Positions 1 through 7,493 of a stretch of DNA of 64,000 nt are shown here, piece by piece (position 1 is the first letter of the stretch; each line of letters opens with the position of its first letter). The notes beneath the pieces are model-generated. The model saw only the letters and a program-made list of their open reading frames with translations. It was not told the origin of the DNA and searched no databases. Made by a program: the position numbers and the translations under genes. This DNA comes from UBA3775 sp964584255 (lineage in GTDB: Bacteria; Bacillota; Clostridia; Lachnospirales; Lachnospiraceae): NCBI GenBank assembly GCA_964584255.1, contig CAZOZM010000003.1, forward strand, positions 1 through 64,000, given 5' to 3'.

Positions 1-540
1 AAGGATGCTGCTCAGATCATCTCACGTATCAACGGATTTACTTTTGTTGAAACAGAATATGATCCATACACAAATACTGTTAAAGAAATCAGTCGTACTT
101 CTTACTCAGAAGGTCTTCGTGCAAAGGTTAACTGCTACGGTGCAAACGATGTTTGTGAAGGTGTAGCAATCATGCACAAAGAGGGTGTTGACGTTTCCAT
201 TACAGGTAACTCAACAAACCCAACACGTTTCCAGCACCCTGTAGCAGGTACATACAAGAAAGAATGTATCGAGCAGGGTAAGAAGTATTTCTCTGTAGCT
301 TCTGGTGGTGGTACAGGTCGTACTCTTCATCCTGATAACATGGCTGCAGGTCCTGCATCTTACGGTATGACAGATACAATGGGAAGAATGCATTCAGATG
401 CACAGTTCGCCGGTTCTTCATCAGTTCCTGCTCACGTAGAAATGATGGGGCTTATCGGTGCAGGTAACAACCCAATGGTTGGTATGACTGTTGCTGTTGC
501 TGTTTCCATTGAAGAAGCTGCTACTGCAGGTAAGTTCTAA
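1..540 (+). CDS. GGGtGRT family protein, 3' part
   Basis: The reading frame is open from the first base of the window and ends at the TAA at 538-540, so the 5' end lies outside. About 179 residues are visible. The diagnostic motif SGGGTGRTLHPDN is at 301-339, which is the hallmark that names the GGGtGRT family, a family of proteins common in Lachnospiraceae and other anaerobes with no firmly assigned reaction. The visible part has no membrane segment and no signal peptide, as expected for an abundant cytoplasmic protein; its codon use is biased (GGT, CGT, GTT), which suggests high expression. A strong hairpin terminator follows within 20 bases, so this is the last gene of its transcript. Function unknown; family call is secure. 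Confidence 0.85.
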   Translation, partial: KDAAQIISRINGFTFVETEYDPYTNTVKEISRTSYSEGLRAKVNCYGANDVCEGVAIMHKEGVDVSITGNSTNPTRFQHPVAGTYKKECIEQGKKYFSVASGGGTGRTLHPDNMAAGPASYGMTDTMGRMHSDAQFAGSSSVPAHVEMMGLIGAGNNPMVGMTVAVAVSIEEAATAGKF

Positions 541-559
541 TAAATCCTTTAAAATCAAG

Positions 560-600
560 GGCTATCGTGGTTCTGAATGTTCCGCGGTGGCCTTTTTCTT
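560..600 (+). terminator. Rho-independent terminator of the GGGtGRT gene
   Basis: An 11-bp stem (560-570 with 582-592, including three G-U pairs), an 11-base loop, then TTTTTCTT. The stem also overlaps the 3' end of the small gene on the opposite strand. Confidence 0.8.
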
Positions 601-690
601 TGCAAAAATCCTCCGACACCACTTTTTTATATATGAGATAAAACCTATAACCAGCATTGATGAAATGGCTATAATTAATAAATCCAACAT
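562..690 (-). CDS. 42-residue single-pass membrane peptide (microgene)
   Basis: Not recognised as a named family. ATG at 690-688 (or in-frame GTG at 696-694) follows AAGGAGAGAG at 707-698; the GTG has 5-base and the ATG 11-base spacing, so either start is possible. The peptide begins MLDLLIIAISSMLVIGF, one transmembrane helix of about 17-19 residues, then a strongly basic stretch (KKWCRRIFAKKK) and a short polar tail. A promoter with 17-bp spacing and a perfect palindrome lie directly upstream on the same strand, so it appears to be an independent regulated unit. The pattern (short hydrophobic N-terminus, basic C-terminus) is that of type I toxins such as the TxpA/BsrG group or of small regulatory membrane peptides; which of these is inference. 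Its last codons lie inside the terminator stem of the convergent gene. Confidence 0.55.
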   Translation of the reverse strand: MLDLLIIAISSMLVIGFISYIKKWCRRIFAKKKATAEHSEPR

Positions 691-750
691 ATCCACACTC
701 TCTCCTTAACAGAATATGATAGTTTAACGATAAACATATCTTACCGTCGC

Positions 751-776
751 CTTAAGTTAGTCATAACTAACTTAAG
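751..776. promoter_or_regulatory. 26-bp perfect palindrome, candidate operator
   Basis: Arms CTTAAGTTAGT and ACTAACTTAAG (11 bp each) around a 4-base centre CATA. It lies just downstream of the -10 box of the minus-strand promoter at 786-814, overlapping the expected start of that transcript, where a repressor would block transcription. No U-tract follows on either strand, so it does not read as a terminator. Confidence 0.6.
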
Positions 777-785
777 ATTAATGAA

Positions 786-814
786 AGAATATCATCTTAT
801 TCTGATTATGTCAA
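786..814 (-). promoter_or_regulatory. Sigma-A type promoter of the 42-residue microgene
   Basis: On the minus strand, TTGACA at 814-809 (perfect -35) and TATTCT at 791-786, separated by 17 bp. The transcript would begin near 779 and run through the palindrome to the microgene start at 690-696. Confidence 0.65.
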
Positions 815-859
815 CCGTCATTACATATTATTCGCCTTTTTGACATTAATATACAAAAA

Positions 860-925
860 AAGAGCAACTTGAGGAATTTTTTCAGGTAAAATCTTATTTC
901 AAAAGTCCGCTCAGTTGCTCTTTTC
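860..925 (-). terminator. Terminator of serS
   Basis: GAGCAACTGAG at 920-910 pairs with CTCAAGTTGCTC at 873-862 on the minus strand across a long loop, followed by seven U residues. A T-run also follows on the plus side, so it may act in both directions. Confidence 0.7.
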
Positions 926-944
926 GAATTTACTTATTTACAAA

Positions 945-2237
945 TTATTTGTTTTTCTTTGGAACCATTACTGTCATCCCGCCCATATATGGCTGTAATG
1001 CTTCCGGTATCTTAACACTTCCGTCAGCCTGAAGATTATTCTCAAGGAAAGCAATCAGCATTCTAGGTGGTGCAACCACGGTATTGTTTAAGGTGTGAGC
1101 AAAATACTTTCCGTTTTCTCCTACAACACGAATTTTAAGTCGTCTTGCCTGAGCATCTCCAAGATTCGAGCAGCTTCCAACCTCAAAATACTTCTTCTGA
1201 CGTGGAGACCATGCTTCTACATCACAGCTTTTAACCTTAAGATCTGCCAAATCTCCGGAACAGCATTCAAGTGTACGAACGGGAATATCCATTGATCTGA
1301 AAAGATCTACCGTATTCTGCCATAACTTATCATACCACTCCATGCTCTCTTCAGGCTTGCATACAACAATCATCTCCTGTTTCTCAAACTGATGAATTCT
1401 GTATACGCCTCTTTCCTCGATTCCATGAGCACCTTTCTCTTTTCTGAAACATGGTGAGTAGCTTGTAAGAGTATATGGAAGCTGGTCCTCTACAATTATC
1501 TGATCAATAAACTTACCAATCATTGAGTGCTCACTTGTACCGATGAGATATAAATCCTCACCCTCAATTTTGTACATCATGGATTCCATTTCAGCAAAGC
1601 TCATTACACCTGTAACAACATTACTTCTTATCATAAATGGTGGTACACAATATGTAAAACCTCTGTTTATCATGAAATCCCTTGCATATGAAATTACTGC
1701 CGAGTGAAGTCTGGCAATATCACCCATAAGATAATAGAATCCGTTGCCTGCCACCCTTCTTGCAGCTTCAAAATCCACACCATCAAATGATTCCATTATA
1801 TCAGTATGATAAGGTATCTCATATTCAGGAACTACAGGTTCACCATATTTCTGAATTTCTACATTTTCAGAATCATCTTTTCCGATTGGAACACTCGGAT
1901 CGATAATGTTTGGAATTACCATCATTATCTTAAGAACTTTTTCCTGAAGCTCCGCTTCCTGTTTTTCCAATTCATTAAGCCTTTCACCTGAAGCCTTTAC
2001 TTTTGCCTTAACGCTTTCTGCCTCTTCCTTAAGGCCTTTCGCCATAAGACCGCCAATCTGTTTTGAAAGAGTATTTCTTTCATTTCTAAGACTGTCAGCT
2101 TCCTGTTTTACGGTTCTTGACTGCTTATCAAGTTCAATTACTTCATCAACGAGAGGAAGCTTCTGATCCTGAAACTTATTCTTAATATTTTGTTTAACCA
2201 CTTCCGGATTTTCTCTTAAAAATTTAATATCAATCAT
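945..2237 (-). CDS. serS: Seryl-tRNA synthetase (archaeal/eukaryotic-like form)
   Basis: Charges tRNA-Ser with serine in the cytoplasm. 430 residues from the ATG at 2237, which has GGAGG seven bases upstream; an upstream in-frame start would add 14 residues without a ribosome site. Order: N-terminal helical hairpin that grips the tRNA arm (about 1-110, MIDIKFLRENPEVV), then the class II catalytic core with motif 2 CFRKEKGAHGIEERGVYR and HQFEKQEM, and motif 3 ending PPRMLIAFLEN. The motif 3 region reads HTLNNTVVAPPR where the usual bacterial enzyme has HTLNGSGLA.GR; the LN(A/N)T..A..R pattern is that of human and archaeal cytosolic SerRS. Clostridia often carry such a second form. Own terminator downstream; no T-box leader is visible upstream. 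Serine charging is certain; ancestry is inferred from motif reading only. Confidence 0.95.
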   Translation of the reverse strand: MIDIKFLRENPEVVKQNIKNKFQDQKLPLVDEVIELDKQSRTVKQEADSLRNERNTLSKQIGGLMAKGLKEEAESVKAKVKASGERLNELEKQEAELQEKVLKIMMVIPNIIDPSVPIGKDDSENVEIQKYGEPVVPEYEIPYHTDIMESFDGVDFEAARRVAGNGFYYLMGDIARLHSAVISYARDFMINRGFTYCVPPFMIRSNVVTGVMSFAEMESMMYKIEGEDLYLIGTSEHSMIGKFIDQIIVEDQLPYTLTSYSPCFRKEKGAHGIEERGVYRIHQFEKQEMIVVCKPEESMEWYDKLWQNTVDLFRSMDIPVRTLECCSGDLADLKVKSCDVEAWSPRQKKYFEVGSCSNLGDAQARRLKIRVVGENGKYFAHTLNNTVVAPPRMLIAFLENNLQADGSVKIPEALQPYMGGMTVMVPKKNK

Positions 2238-2348
2238 TGTTAGTCCTCCAACTAATATTTTGCTTCTTTTCTTTATCAAATTCGGATATTAATTCAATCC
2301 GAACCCATATGGATATAATTTAACACTTTAATCCCCAAAAATCAACAC

Positions 2349-3143
2349 TTAAAGCCTTTTTGAATTCATATCCTCAAAATATCTCAGTACTTTGGCATAA
2401 TCCATATCTCCGCCGAAGATACTTAGCGCACTTCCTATTGTCACATCCACTCTTCCCCTTCCATATTCTCTGATCACATCCAGGTCCTCAAAACTGCCAA
2501 CTCCTCCGGCATATGTAGTCGGAACAGGGCTGTATTTTCCAAGCATTTCAACTATTACACTGTCTACCCCCTGCTTTTTCCCCTCAACATCCACAGCATG
2601 AATAAGATACTCATCACAGTACCGAGAAAGCTTTTCTAACAGACCGGCGTTTACTTCCTCCTCCGTAAACTTTTGCCATCTGTCTGTAACAACATAATAC
2701 CTGCCGTTCTTTTTACGACACGAAAGATCCAAAACCAATTTCTCTTTTCCAACCTGCTTTTCTAAGCTTTCCAGCCTGTCATAATGAAGTTTACCGTCAC
2801 TGAATATGTATGAGGTTACTATAACGTGGGATGCTCCTGCATCAAGAAACTCCTCTGTATTGGTGCCATCGATGCCACCACCTGCCATTAAACCGCCGGG
2901 ATATGCTTTTAACGCCTTCAAAGCTTCGTTCTTTGTTTCATCATAATATTCGCTGTTCTTACCGTTCAGAAGTATAACATGACCGCCACGGATGCCGGCA
3001 TTTTTATAATATTCCGCATACCAGCTGCTCTCATACTCCGATACAAAGTTTTCGTTTGCATAATCTCCAATATCTTTAAGAGTACCGCCAACTATCTGCT
3101 TAACTTTTCCATTATGTATGTCTATACATGGTCTGAATCTCAT
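2349..3143 (-). CDS. hisA: Eukaryotic-type HisA (ProFAR isomerase)
   Basis: Phosphoribosylformimino-5-aminoimidazole carboxamide ribotide isomerase, the fourth step of histidine synthesis: an Amadori isomerisation on a TIM barrel. 264 residues from the ATG at 3143, preceded by GAGGG; an ATG 15 bases further out lacks a ribosome site. The sequence follows the yeast HIS6 type rather than the bacterial HisA type: CIDIHNGKVKQIVGGTL at the N-terminus (catalytic Asp in CID), VIVTSYIF, LVLDLSCR, LIHAVDVEGKKQG, TYAGGVGS and a C-terminal SALSIFGG phosphate loop. No other his gene is nearby, and it has its own promoter divergent from uraA. Bacterial holders of this form exist, so it is not unique, but its isolation from a his operon is notable. 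Confidence 0.9.
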   Translation of the reverse strand: MRFRPCIDIHNGKVKQIVGGTLKDIGDYANENFVSEYESSWYAEYYKNAGIRGGHVILLNGKNSEYYDETKNEALKALKAYPGGLMAGGGIDGTNTEEFLDAGASHVIVTSYIFSDGKLHYDRLESLEKQVGKEKLVLDLSCRKKNGRYYVVTDRWQKFTEEEVNAGLLEKLSRYCDEYLIHAVDVEGKKQGVDSVIVEMLGKYSPVPTTYAGGVGSFEDLDVIREYGRGRVDVTIGSALSIFGGDMDYAKVLRYFEDMNSKRL

Positions 3144-3171
3144 AATTTCCCTCACCATCTGTGTTTTTTTT

Positions 3172-3200
3172 ATAATATCACACTATAAAAAGACAAACAA
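3172..3200 (-). promoter_or_regulatory. Candidate promoter of hisA
   Basis: Minus strand TTGTTT at 3200-3195, 17-bp spacer, TATTAT at 3177-3172. The transcript would start about 20 bases before the hisA start codon. Confidence 0.45.
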
Positions 3201-3242
3201 CACGACTTTTTCAAGAATCCGGTTTTTTTTGAATTTTCACAC

Positions 3243-3271
3243 TTGTATATATTTTTGATACTAAGTATAAT
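3243..3271 (+). promoter_or_regulatory. Promoter of uraA-upp
   Basis: TTGTAT at 3243-3248, 17-bp spacer, perfect TATAAT at 3266-3271. The leader to the uraA start (about 70 bases) carries a 7-bp hairpin, TTTCCGA at 3287-3293 with TCGGAAA at 3307-3313, not followed by a U-tract. No purine riboswitch or PyrR-type attenuator is recognisable. Confidence 0.6.
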
Positions 3272-3347
3272 TAGTGAGATTAAGCGTTTCCGATATTTGC
3301 GCAGTTTCGGAAATTCAATTACTCTAACAGCGCAGAAAGAGGCTAAA

Positions 3348-4706
3348 ATGAATACAAACGATGATGGCATCTATGATGCGAAAAAACTTGGTGCTCCGAA
3401 GTGTCTGATACTTGGTCTGCAACACATGTTTGCAATGTTCGGTGCAACAGTTCTGGTTCCCTTGCTTACCGGCTTAAGCATTTCTACCACACTTTTATTT
3501 GCCGGTCTCGGAACTCTCCTTTTTCATTTAATTACGAACAGAAAGGTACCGGCATTTCTCGGTTCTTCTTTCGCATTTCTTGGCGGATATGCCACTATTG
3601 CACCAATGGTTGACTCAAACGGCAATGCACTCGACAACAGTGCACTTTTACCATATGCCTGCTTTGGTGTTGCATGTGCGGGACTGTTATATTTTGTCCT
3701 TGCGCTTCTTATAAAACTCTTTGGTGCCAGGAAAGTCATGAGATTCTTTCCTCCTATTGTTACCGGTCCGATAATAATAGCAATCGGTCTCACGCTTTCA
3801 CAGTCTGCAATTGATAACTGTTCTGCAAACTGGGCAGTTGCCGCAGTGGCAATACTTGTTGTAATCATATGCAACGTATTTGGAAAAGGAATGATTAAAA
3901 TCATACCTGTTCTGCTCGGAGTCATTGCCTCTTACCTTTTTGCAATCATATTAGGAGAAGTAGATTTTACCGCGGTTAAAGAAGCTGCATGGATCGGACT
4001 TCCTGTTTCAAAGGATGCGACCGTTTTTTCCATATTTGGTACAAACTATGATTCCTCGCTTCTTTTGACATCAGTTATTACCATAATGCCTATTGCATTT
4101 GCAACCATCGTTGAACACATCGGAGATATCTCTGCAATTTCTTCCACAACCGGAAAGAATTACATAGAAGATCCGGGACTTCATAAAACCCTCATCGGAG
4201 ACGGAGCCGCTACAATAATGGCTTCGCTTTTCGGTGCTCCGGCTAATACTACTTATGGAGAAAATACCGGTGTCTTAACACTTTCAAAAGTATATGATCC
4301 ATTCGTTATTGAATTAGCTGCGGTTTTCGCAATTGTCTTTTCATTTTCACCAAAGTTTTCCGCAGCAATAAGTTCAATGCCTACCGCAACAGTAGGAGGT
4401 ATCTCTCTCGTACTCTACGGTATGATTTCAGCTGTCGGAGTAAGAAACATTGTAGAAAACCAGGTTGATTTTTCTAAAACAAGAAATGTAATCATCGCTG
4501 CTCTAATACTTGTTTTGTCCATAGGAATTAAATACAGTTCGGCCGGTGCAATTGCCATTTCTTTAGGAAAAATCACAATCGACCTTTCCGGTCTTGCGGT
4601 TGGTGCTCTCGCAGGAATCATACTCAATGCCATTTTACCGGGCAATGATTACGAATTTGGAAAGAACCCAAAGGCTGATGAGCATCGCGGCGTACATATT
4701 GAATAA
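3348..4706 (+). CDS. uraA: Uracil permease (NCS2 family)
   Basis: Proton-coupled nucleobase transporter in the cytoplasmic membrane, taking up uracil. 452 residues from the ATG at 3348 (AGAGG upstream); an upstream in-frame start would add a poorly formed leader. Many hydrophobic helices; the family's substrate-site segments are visible as FATIVEHIGDISAIS, with the conserved Glu, and ANTTYGENTGVLTLSKV, with the second conserved Glu. It is followed 19 bases later by upp, which converts the imported uracil to UMP, and this pairing is what favours uracil over xanthine as substrate. Confidence 0.9.
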   Translation: MNTNDDGIYDAKKLGAPKCLILGLQHMFAMFGATVLVPLLTGLSISTTLLFAGLGTLLFHLITNRKVPAFLGSSFAFLGGYATIAPMVDSNGNALDNSALLPYACFGVACAGLLYFVLALLIKLFGARKVMRFFPPIVTGPIIIAIGLTLSQSAIDNCSANWAVAAVAILVVIICNVFGKGMIKIIPVLLGVIASYLFAIILGEVDFTAVKEAAWIGLPVSKDATVFSIFGTNYDSSLLLTSVITIMPIAFATIVEHIGDISAISSTTGKNYIEDPGLHKTLIGDGAATIMASLFGAPANTTYGENTGVLTLSKVYDPFVIELAAVFAIVFSFSPKFSAAISSMPTATVGGISLVLYGMISAVGVRNIVENQVDFSKTRNVIIAALILVLSIGIKYSSAGAIAISLGKITIDLSGLAVGALAGIILNAILPGNDYEFGKNPKADEHRGVHIE

Positions 4707-4725
4707 ATTTTTTGGAGGTTTAAAA

Positions 4726-5355
4726 ATGGAAAACGTATTTGAAATGAATCACCCTCTTATCAAGCATAAAATCAGCAGATTAAGAGACAAAAACACAGGA
4801 ACAAATGAATTCAGAAATCTGGTAAATGAAATTGCCATGCTTATGGGTTATGAAGCTCTTCGTGATTTACCTTTAACGGAAGAGATAATTGAAACACCTA
4901 TTGAAAAGTGTTCCTCACCTGTAATTGCCGGCAGAAAACTTGCCGTTGTACCTATCCTTCGTGCAGGTCTCGGAATGACTAACGGAATTCTTGAGCTCGT
5001 ACCAAATGCAAAAGTAGGTCACATCGGACTCTACAGAGATGAAGTAACACACATTCCTCATGAATACTATTGCAAGCTGCCAAACCCTATCAACGAACGT
5101 ACAATCGTTGTTACCGACCCTATGCTTGCAACCGGCGGTTCTGCAATTGAGGCTGTAAACTTCATTAAAAAACATGGCGGAATTAACATTAAATTCATGT
5201 GCATAATAGCAGCGCCTGAAGGAATCAAAAAACTTCATGAAGCTCATCCTGACATACAGATCTATGTTGGAAATATTGACAGAGAACTTGATGAAAATGC
5301 ATATATTTGTCCGGGTCTCGGTGATGCCGGCGACAGAATATTTGGAACCAAATAA
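4726..5355 (+). CDS. upp: Uracil phosphoribosyltransferase
   Basis: Makes UMP from uracil and PRPP. 209 residues, the usual length. The ATG at 4726 has TTGGAGG upstream. Visible motifs: RAGLGMTNGILELVP in the N-terminal half, the PRPP-binding loop DPMLATGGSAIEA at about residues 130-142, and the uracil-binding C-terminus YICPGLGDAGDRIFG. Second gene of the uraA-upp operon, closed by a strong terminator. Confidence 0.97.
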   Translation: MENVFEMNHPLIKHKISRLRDKNTGTNEFRNLVNEIAMLMGYEALRDLPLTEEIIETPIEKCSSPVIAGRKLAVVPILRAGLGMTNGILELVPNAKVGHIGLYRDEVTHIPHEYYCKLPNPINERTIVVTDPMLATGGSAIEAVNFIKKHGGINIKFMCIIAAPEGIKKLHEAHPDIQIYVGNIDRELDENAYICPGLGDAGDRIFGTK

Positions 5356-5380
5356 CTGATTTTACAATAATTCTAAAGAA

Positions 5381-5438
5381 AACCCATATCATCTTCCAAC
5401 CGGTCTTAACATACCGTAAAGTGATATGGGCTTCTTTA
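5381..5438. terminator. Bidirectional terminator between upp and rlmH
   Basis: CCCATATCA at 5383-5391 pairs perfectly with TGATATGGG at 5422-5430; a T-rich run follows on the plus side (CTTCTTTATG) and TTTTCTTTAG on the minus side, fitting the convergent genes. Confidence 0.7.
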
Positions 5439-5447
5439 TGTTAAAAA

Positions 5448-5927
5448 CTATTTATGATACGGCTCATTCATCATTATTCTGTATCCCCGATAAATCTGCT
5501 CCAGAAGAATTACTCTCATCAGCTGATGCGGAAATGTCATCTTAGAAAAGCTCAACAGTGAATCTGCCTTCCTTATTACCTTATCTGCCAGCCCAAGGGA
5601 GCCGCCTATTACAAACTGTATATGACTTGTTCCATAAGTACCTAAGGATGATATCTTATCGGAAAACTCCTCCGATGTCATTTGTTTTCCATTTATGGCC
5701 AAAACGAAGGTATAAGCATTTTCATCCCATTTTGCCAGGATTCTGTCAGCCTCTTTTTCCTTTATTGCTTTTTCCAACGCTTCTCCGGCTCCGTCCGGAG
5801 TTTTTTCATCGGCAACACTTATAATCTCCACCTTGGCATATCTCGACAACCTCTTCATATACTCGTCAATTGAGTCCTGAAAAAAAGATTCCTTGATTTT
5901 TCCTACACAAAGTATGGTTATTTTCAT
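5448..5927 (-). CDS. rlmH: 23S rRNA pseudouridine-1915 N3-methyltransferase
   Basis: SPOUT-class methyltransferase acting on assembled 70S ribosomes at helix 69. 159 residues from the ATG at 5927, exactly the family length; GAAAGGA lies about 8 bases upstream, and longer in-frame extensions are rejected for that reason. Motifs: MKITILCVGKIKE at the start, FVIGGSLGLADKV forming the SAM knot, and the C-terminal EQIYRGYRIMMNEPYHK that is near invariant in the family. Monocistronic. Confidence 0.97.
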   Translation of the reverse strand: MKITILCVGKIKESFFQDSIDEYMKRLSRYAKVEIISVADEKTPDGAGEALEKAIKEKEADRILAKWDENAYTFVLAINGKQMTSEEFSDKISSLGTYGTSHIQFVIGGSLGLADKVIRKADSLLSFSKMTFPHQLMRVILLEQIYRGYRIMMNEPYHK

Positions 5928-6129
5928 CTCCATTTTCCTTTCGCACATACAACTTACGCACATCACACACGTTTTTTATTTAGAAAGCTCTTATAAAACC
6001 ATAATAATTTCTTAATTCTTTAATCACAAATTCAACACATCTGAATTGTATCATATGATCAGAAAGTTAATAAAGCTTTCTACTCCCACCCTATTTTATT
6101 ACATTAGTATTTTTTACTACTGACAAGAA

Positions 6130-6162
6130 AAAAGGAAGCACCCCCTGCTTCCTTTTTTTATT
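6130..6162. terminator. Terminator downstream of the CBS/CorC gene
   Basis: GGAAGCA at 6134-6140, five-C loop, TGCTTCC at 6146-6152. T7 follows on the plus side and TTTTTTCTT on the minus side, where it ends corC. The preceding 230 bases to rlmH are AT-rich and hold only a weak rlmH promoter (minus strand TTGTGA, 17 bp, TATTAT). Confidence 0.75.
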
Positions 6163-6164
6163 GT

Positions 6165-7025
6165 TTACGTTTCTTCTTCAGAAATCTCTGTCACATCAAC
6201 TTTTTCAGCATCAATCGACGATATTATCCTACCGTCTTCAGAATAAATATCAAATCTGTAGCCTGAATAAACCAGTTCACCTTTCTCTCCCGGACTTGGT
6301 ATATGTCCCAAAAGCGAAATAAGCAGACCGTTGAGTGTGTCAAAGCTGTTATAATCCTCTTCACTTATTTCAATATGTAGGAGTTCTGCCACCTCATCAA
6401 GCTTTATGTCTGAAGGAATACTAAATCTGCCGCCTTTTGTAGCGCTTACATTTTCCTCTTCCTCATCATATTCATCCAGAATATCCCCTACGATTTCCTC
6501 TATAATGTCTTCAATACTCACTATTCCGGCGGTCTGTCCATATTCATCTATTACAACCGCCAAATGAGTTCTTTTGCCTCTCAGCTCCTCAAATAAAGTA
6601 TCTATAGGCATCGCCTCCGGAACATAGAGTGGCTTTCGCGCTGCATTTGTAACCGGTTCTTCACCGCGGCCGTTCATATATGCAGTCATCATATCCTTTA
6701 GATAAAGTATACCTGTAATATTGTCTATTGTTCCACTGTACAGAGGATATCTTGAATGATTTTCTTCCAACATGAATCTCAGAGCTTCCTCTACCGTTTC
6801 CTCGGCTTCGATTGCTATTATTCTTGTTCTGTGAGTCATTATATCCCCGGCATATGTATCCGAAAATTCCATAACATTCGATATCATCTCAGCTTCATCC
6901 GCCTCAATAACTCCCTGGTTTTCGAACTCCTTAACAACAGCAAGAACCTCTTCCTCATTCATATCCTGCTTTTTTATAAATCTCCTAAGTTTTTCCGTAA
7001 ATCCCTGTTTGGGGGTTTCCTCCAT
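6165..7025 (-). CDS. CBS-pair/CorC_HlyC domain protein
   Basis: 286 residues, soluble. Order: short N-terminal helical region, two CBS domains (about 55-115 and 120-180; GDIMTHRTRI and VVIDEYGQTAGIVSIEDIIEEIVGDI), then a C-terminal CorC_HlyC domain (about 200-275). The DUF21 membrane domain found in larger relatives is absent, so it matches the short CorC type, linked in enterobacteria to magnesium and cobalt efflux; CBS pairs bind adenosine nucleotides. A specific role here is not proven. It starts 25 bases after mazF in the same direction, so nnr-mazF-corC is probably one transcript. Confidence 0.85.
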   Translation of the reverse strand: MEETPKQGFTEKLRRFIKKQDMNEEEVLAVVKEFENQGVIEADEAEMISNVMEFSDTYAGDIMTHRTRIIAIEAEETVEEALRFMLEENHSRYPLYSGTIDNITGILYLKDMMTAYMNGRGEEPVTNAARKPLYVPEAMPIDTLFEELRGKRTHLAVVIDEYGQTAGIVSIEDIIEEIVGDILDEYDEEEENVSATKGGRFSIPSDIKLDEVAELLHIEISEEDYNSFDTLNGLLISLLGHIPSPGEKGELVYSGYRFDIYSEDGRIISSIDAEKVDVTEISEEET

Positions 7026-7049
7026 TTTCTTCCTCCATCTGTTATAAAA

Positions 7050-7418
7050 CTATTTATTTATCGCAAGACTTACTGATAATGCGTGATCAATATCATTAAT
7101 CAACTCATTATCAAGGTGACATACTTTTTCCCTCAGCCTTGACTTATCAATAGTACGCACCTGCTCTAATAATATCACACTGTCCTTAACAATTCCACAC
7201 CTAATCGCACTTAATGCAACATGTGTTGGAAGTTTTGTTTTATTAAGCCTCGACGTAATGGCTGCACATATCACGGTAGGACTGTGCTGATTTCCCGTAT
7301 CATTTTGAATTATAAGTACCGGTCTGATTCCTCCCTGTTCCGAACCTACCACAGGTCTCAGATCTGCATAGTAAATATCTCCACGCTTTACGTCGCTGTT
7401 TTCTTTTACCTCTCTCAT
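7050..7418 (-). CDS. mazF: PemK/MazF-family endoribonuclease without visible antitoxin
   Basis: Sequence-specific mRNA interferase of the MazF/NdoA type. 122 residues from the ATG at 7418 (AAAGG upstream); an outer ATG at 7436 lacks a ribosome site. Visible motifs: VKRGDIYYADLRPVVGSEQGG, the catalytic Arg in GIRPVLIIQND, and the catalytic Thr region ICAAITSRL. In Bacillus the toxin follows an antitoxin gene (ndoAI); here the preceding gene is nnr and only 75 bases separate them, too little for an antitoxin. The partner may lie elsewhere or the protein may have been domesticated. Family assignment is firm. Confidence 0.92.
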   Translation of the reverse strand: MREVKENSDVKRGDIYYADLRPVVGSEQGGIRPVLIIQNDTGNQHSPTVICAAITSRLNKTKLPTHVALSAIRCGIVKDSVILLEQVRTIDKSRLREKVCHLDNELINDIDHALSVSLAINK

Positions 7419-7493
7419 AGCAATACAACCTTTCATTTAAAACTAAAGAAATTAATTTCCTGAGGTTATTTTTGCCATATTTTATTCAAATAT

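Noticed and set aside
491..709. 72-codon plus-strand frame after the GGGtGRT gene
   Set aside because: It overlaps the end of the GGGtGRT gene, crosses the terminator and has no ribosome site; the opposite-strand microgene is better supported.
3272..3347. Purine riboswitch or PyrR site before uraA
   Set aside because: The 75-base leader has one short hairpin and none of the conserved core segments.
6060..6085. AGAAAG...CTTTCT repeat as an operator
   Set aside because: Six-base arms in AT-rich DNA are expected by chance; no promoter overlaps it well.
7419..7493. Short antitoxin gene before mazF
   Set aside because: 75 bases hold no frame with a start and ribosome site of useful length.
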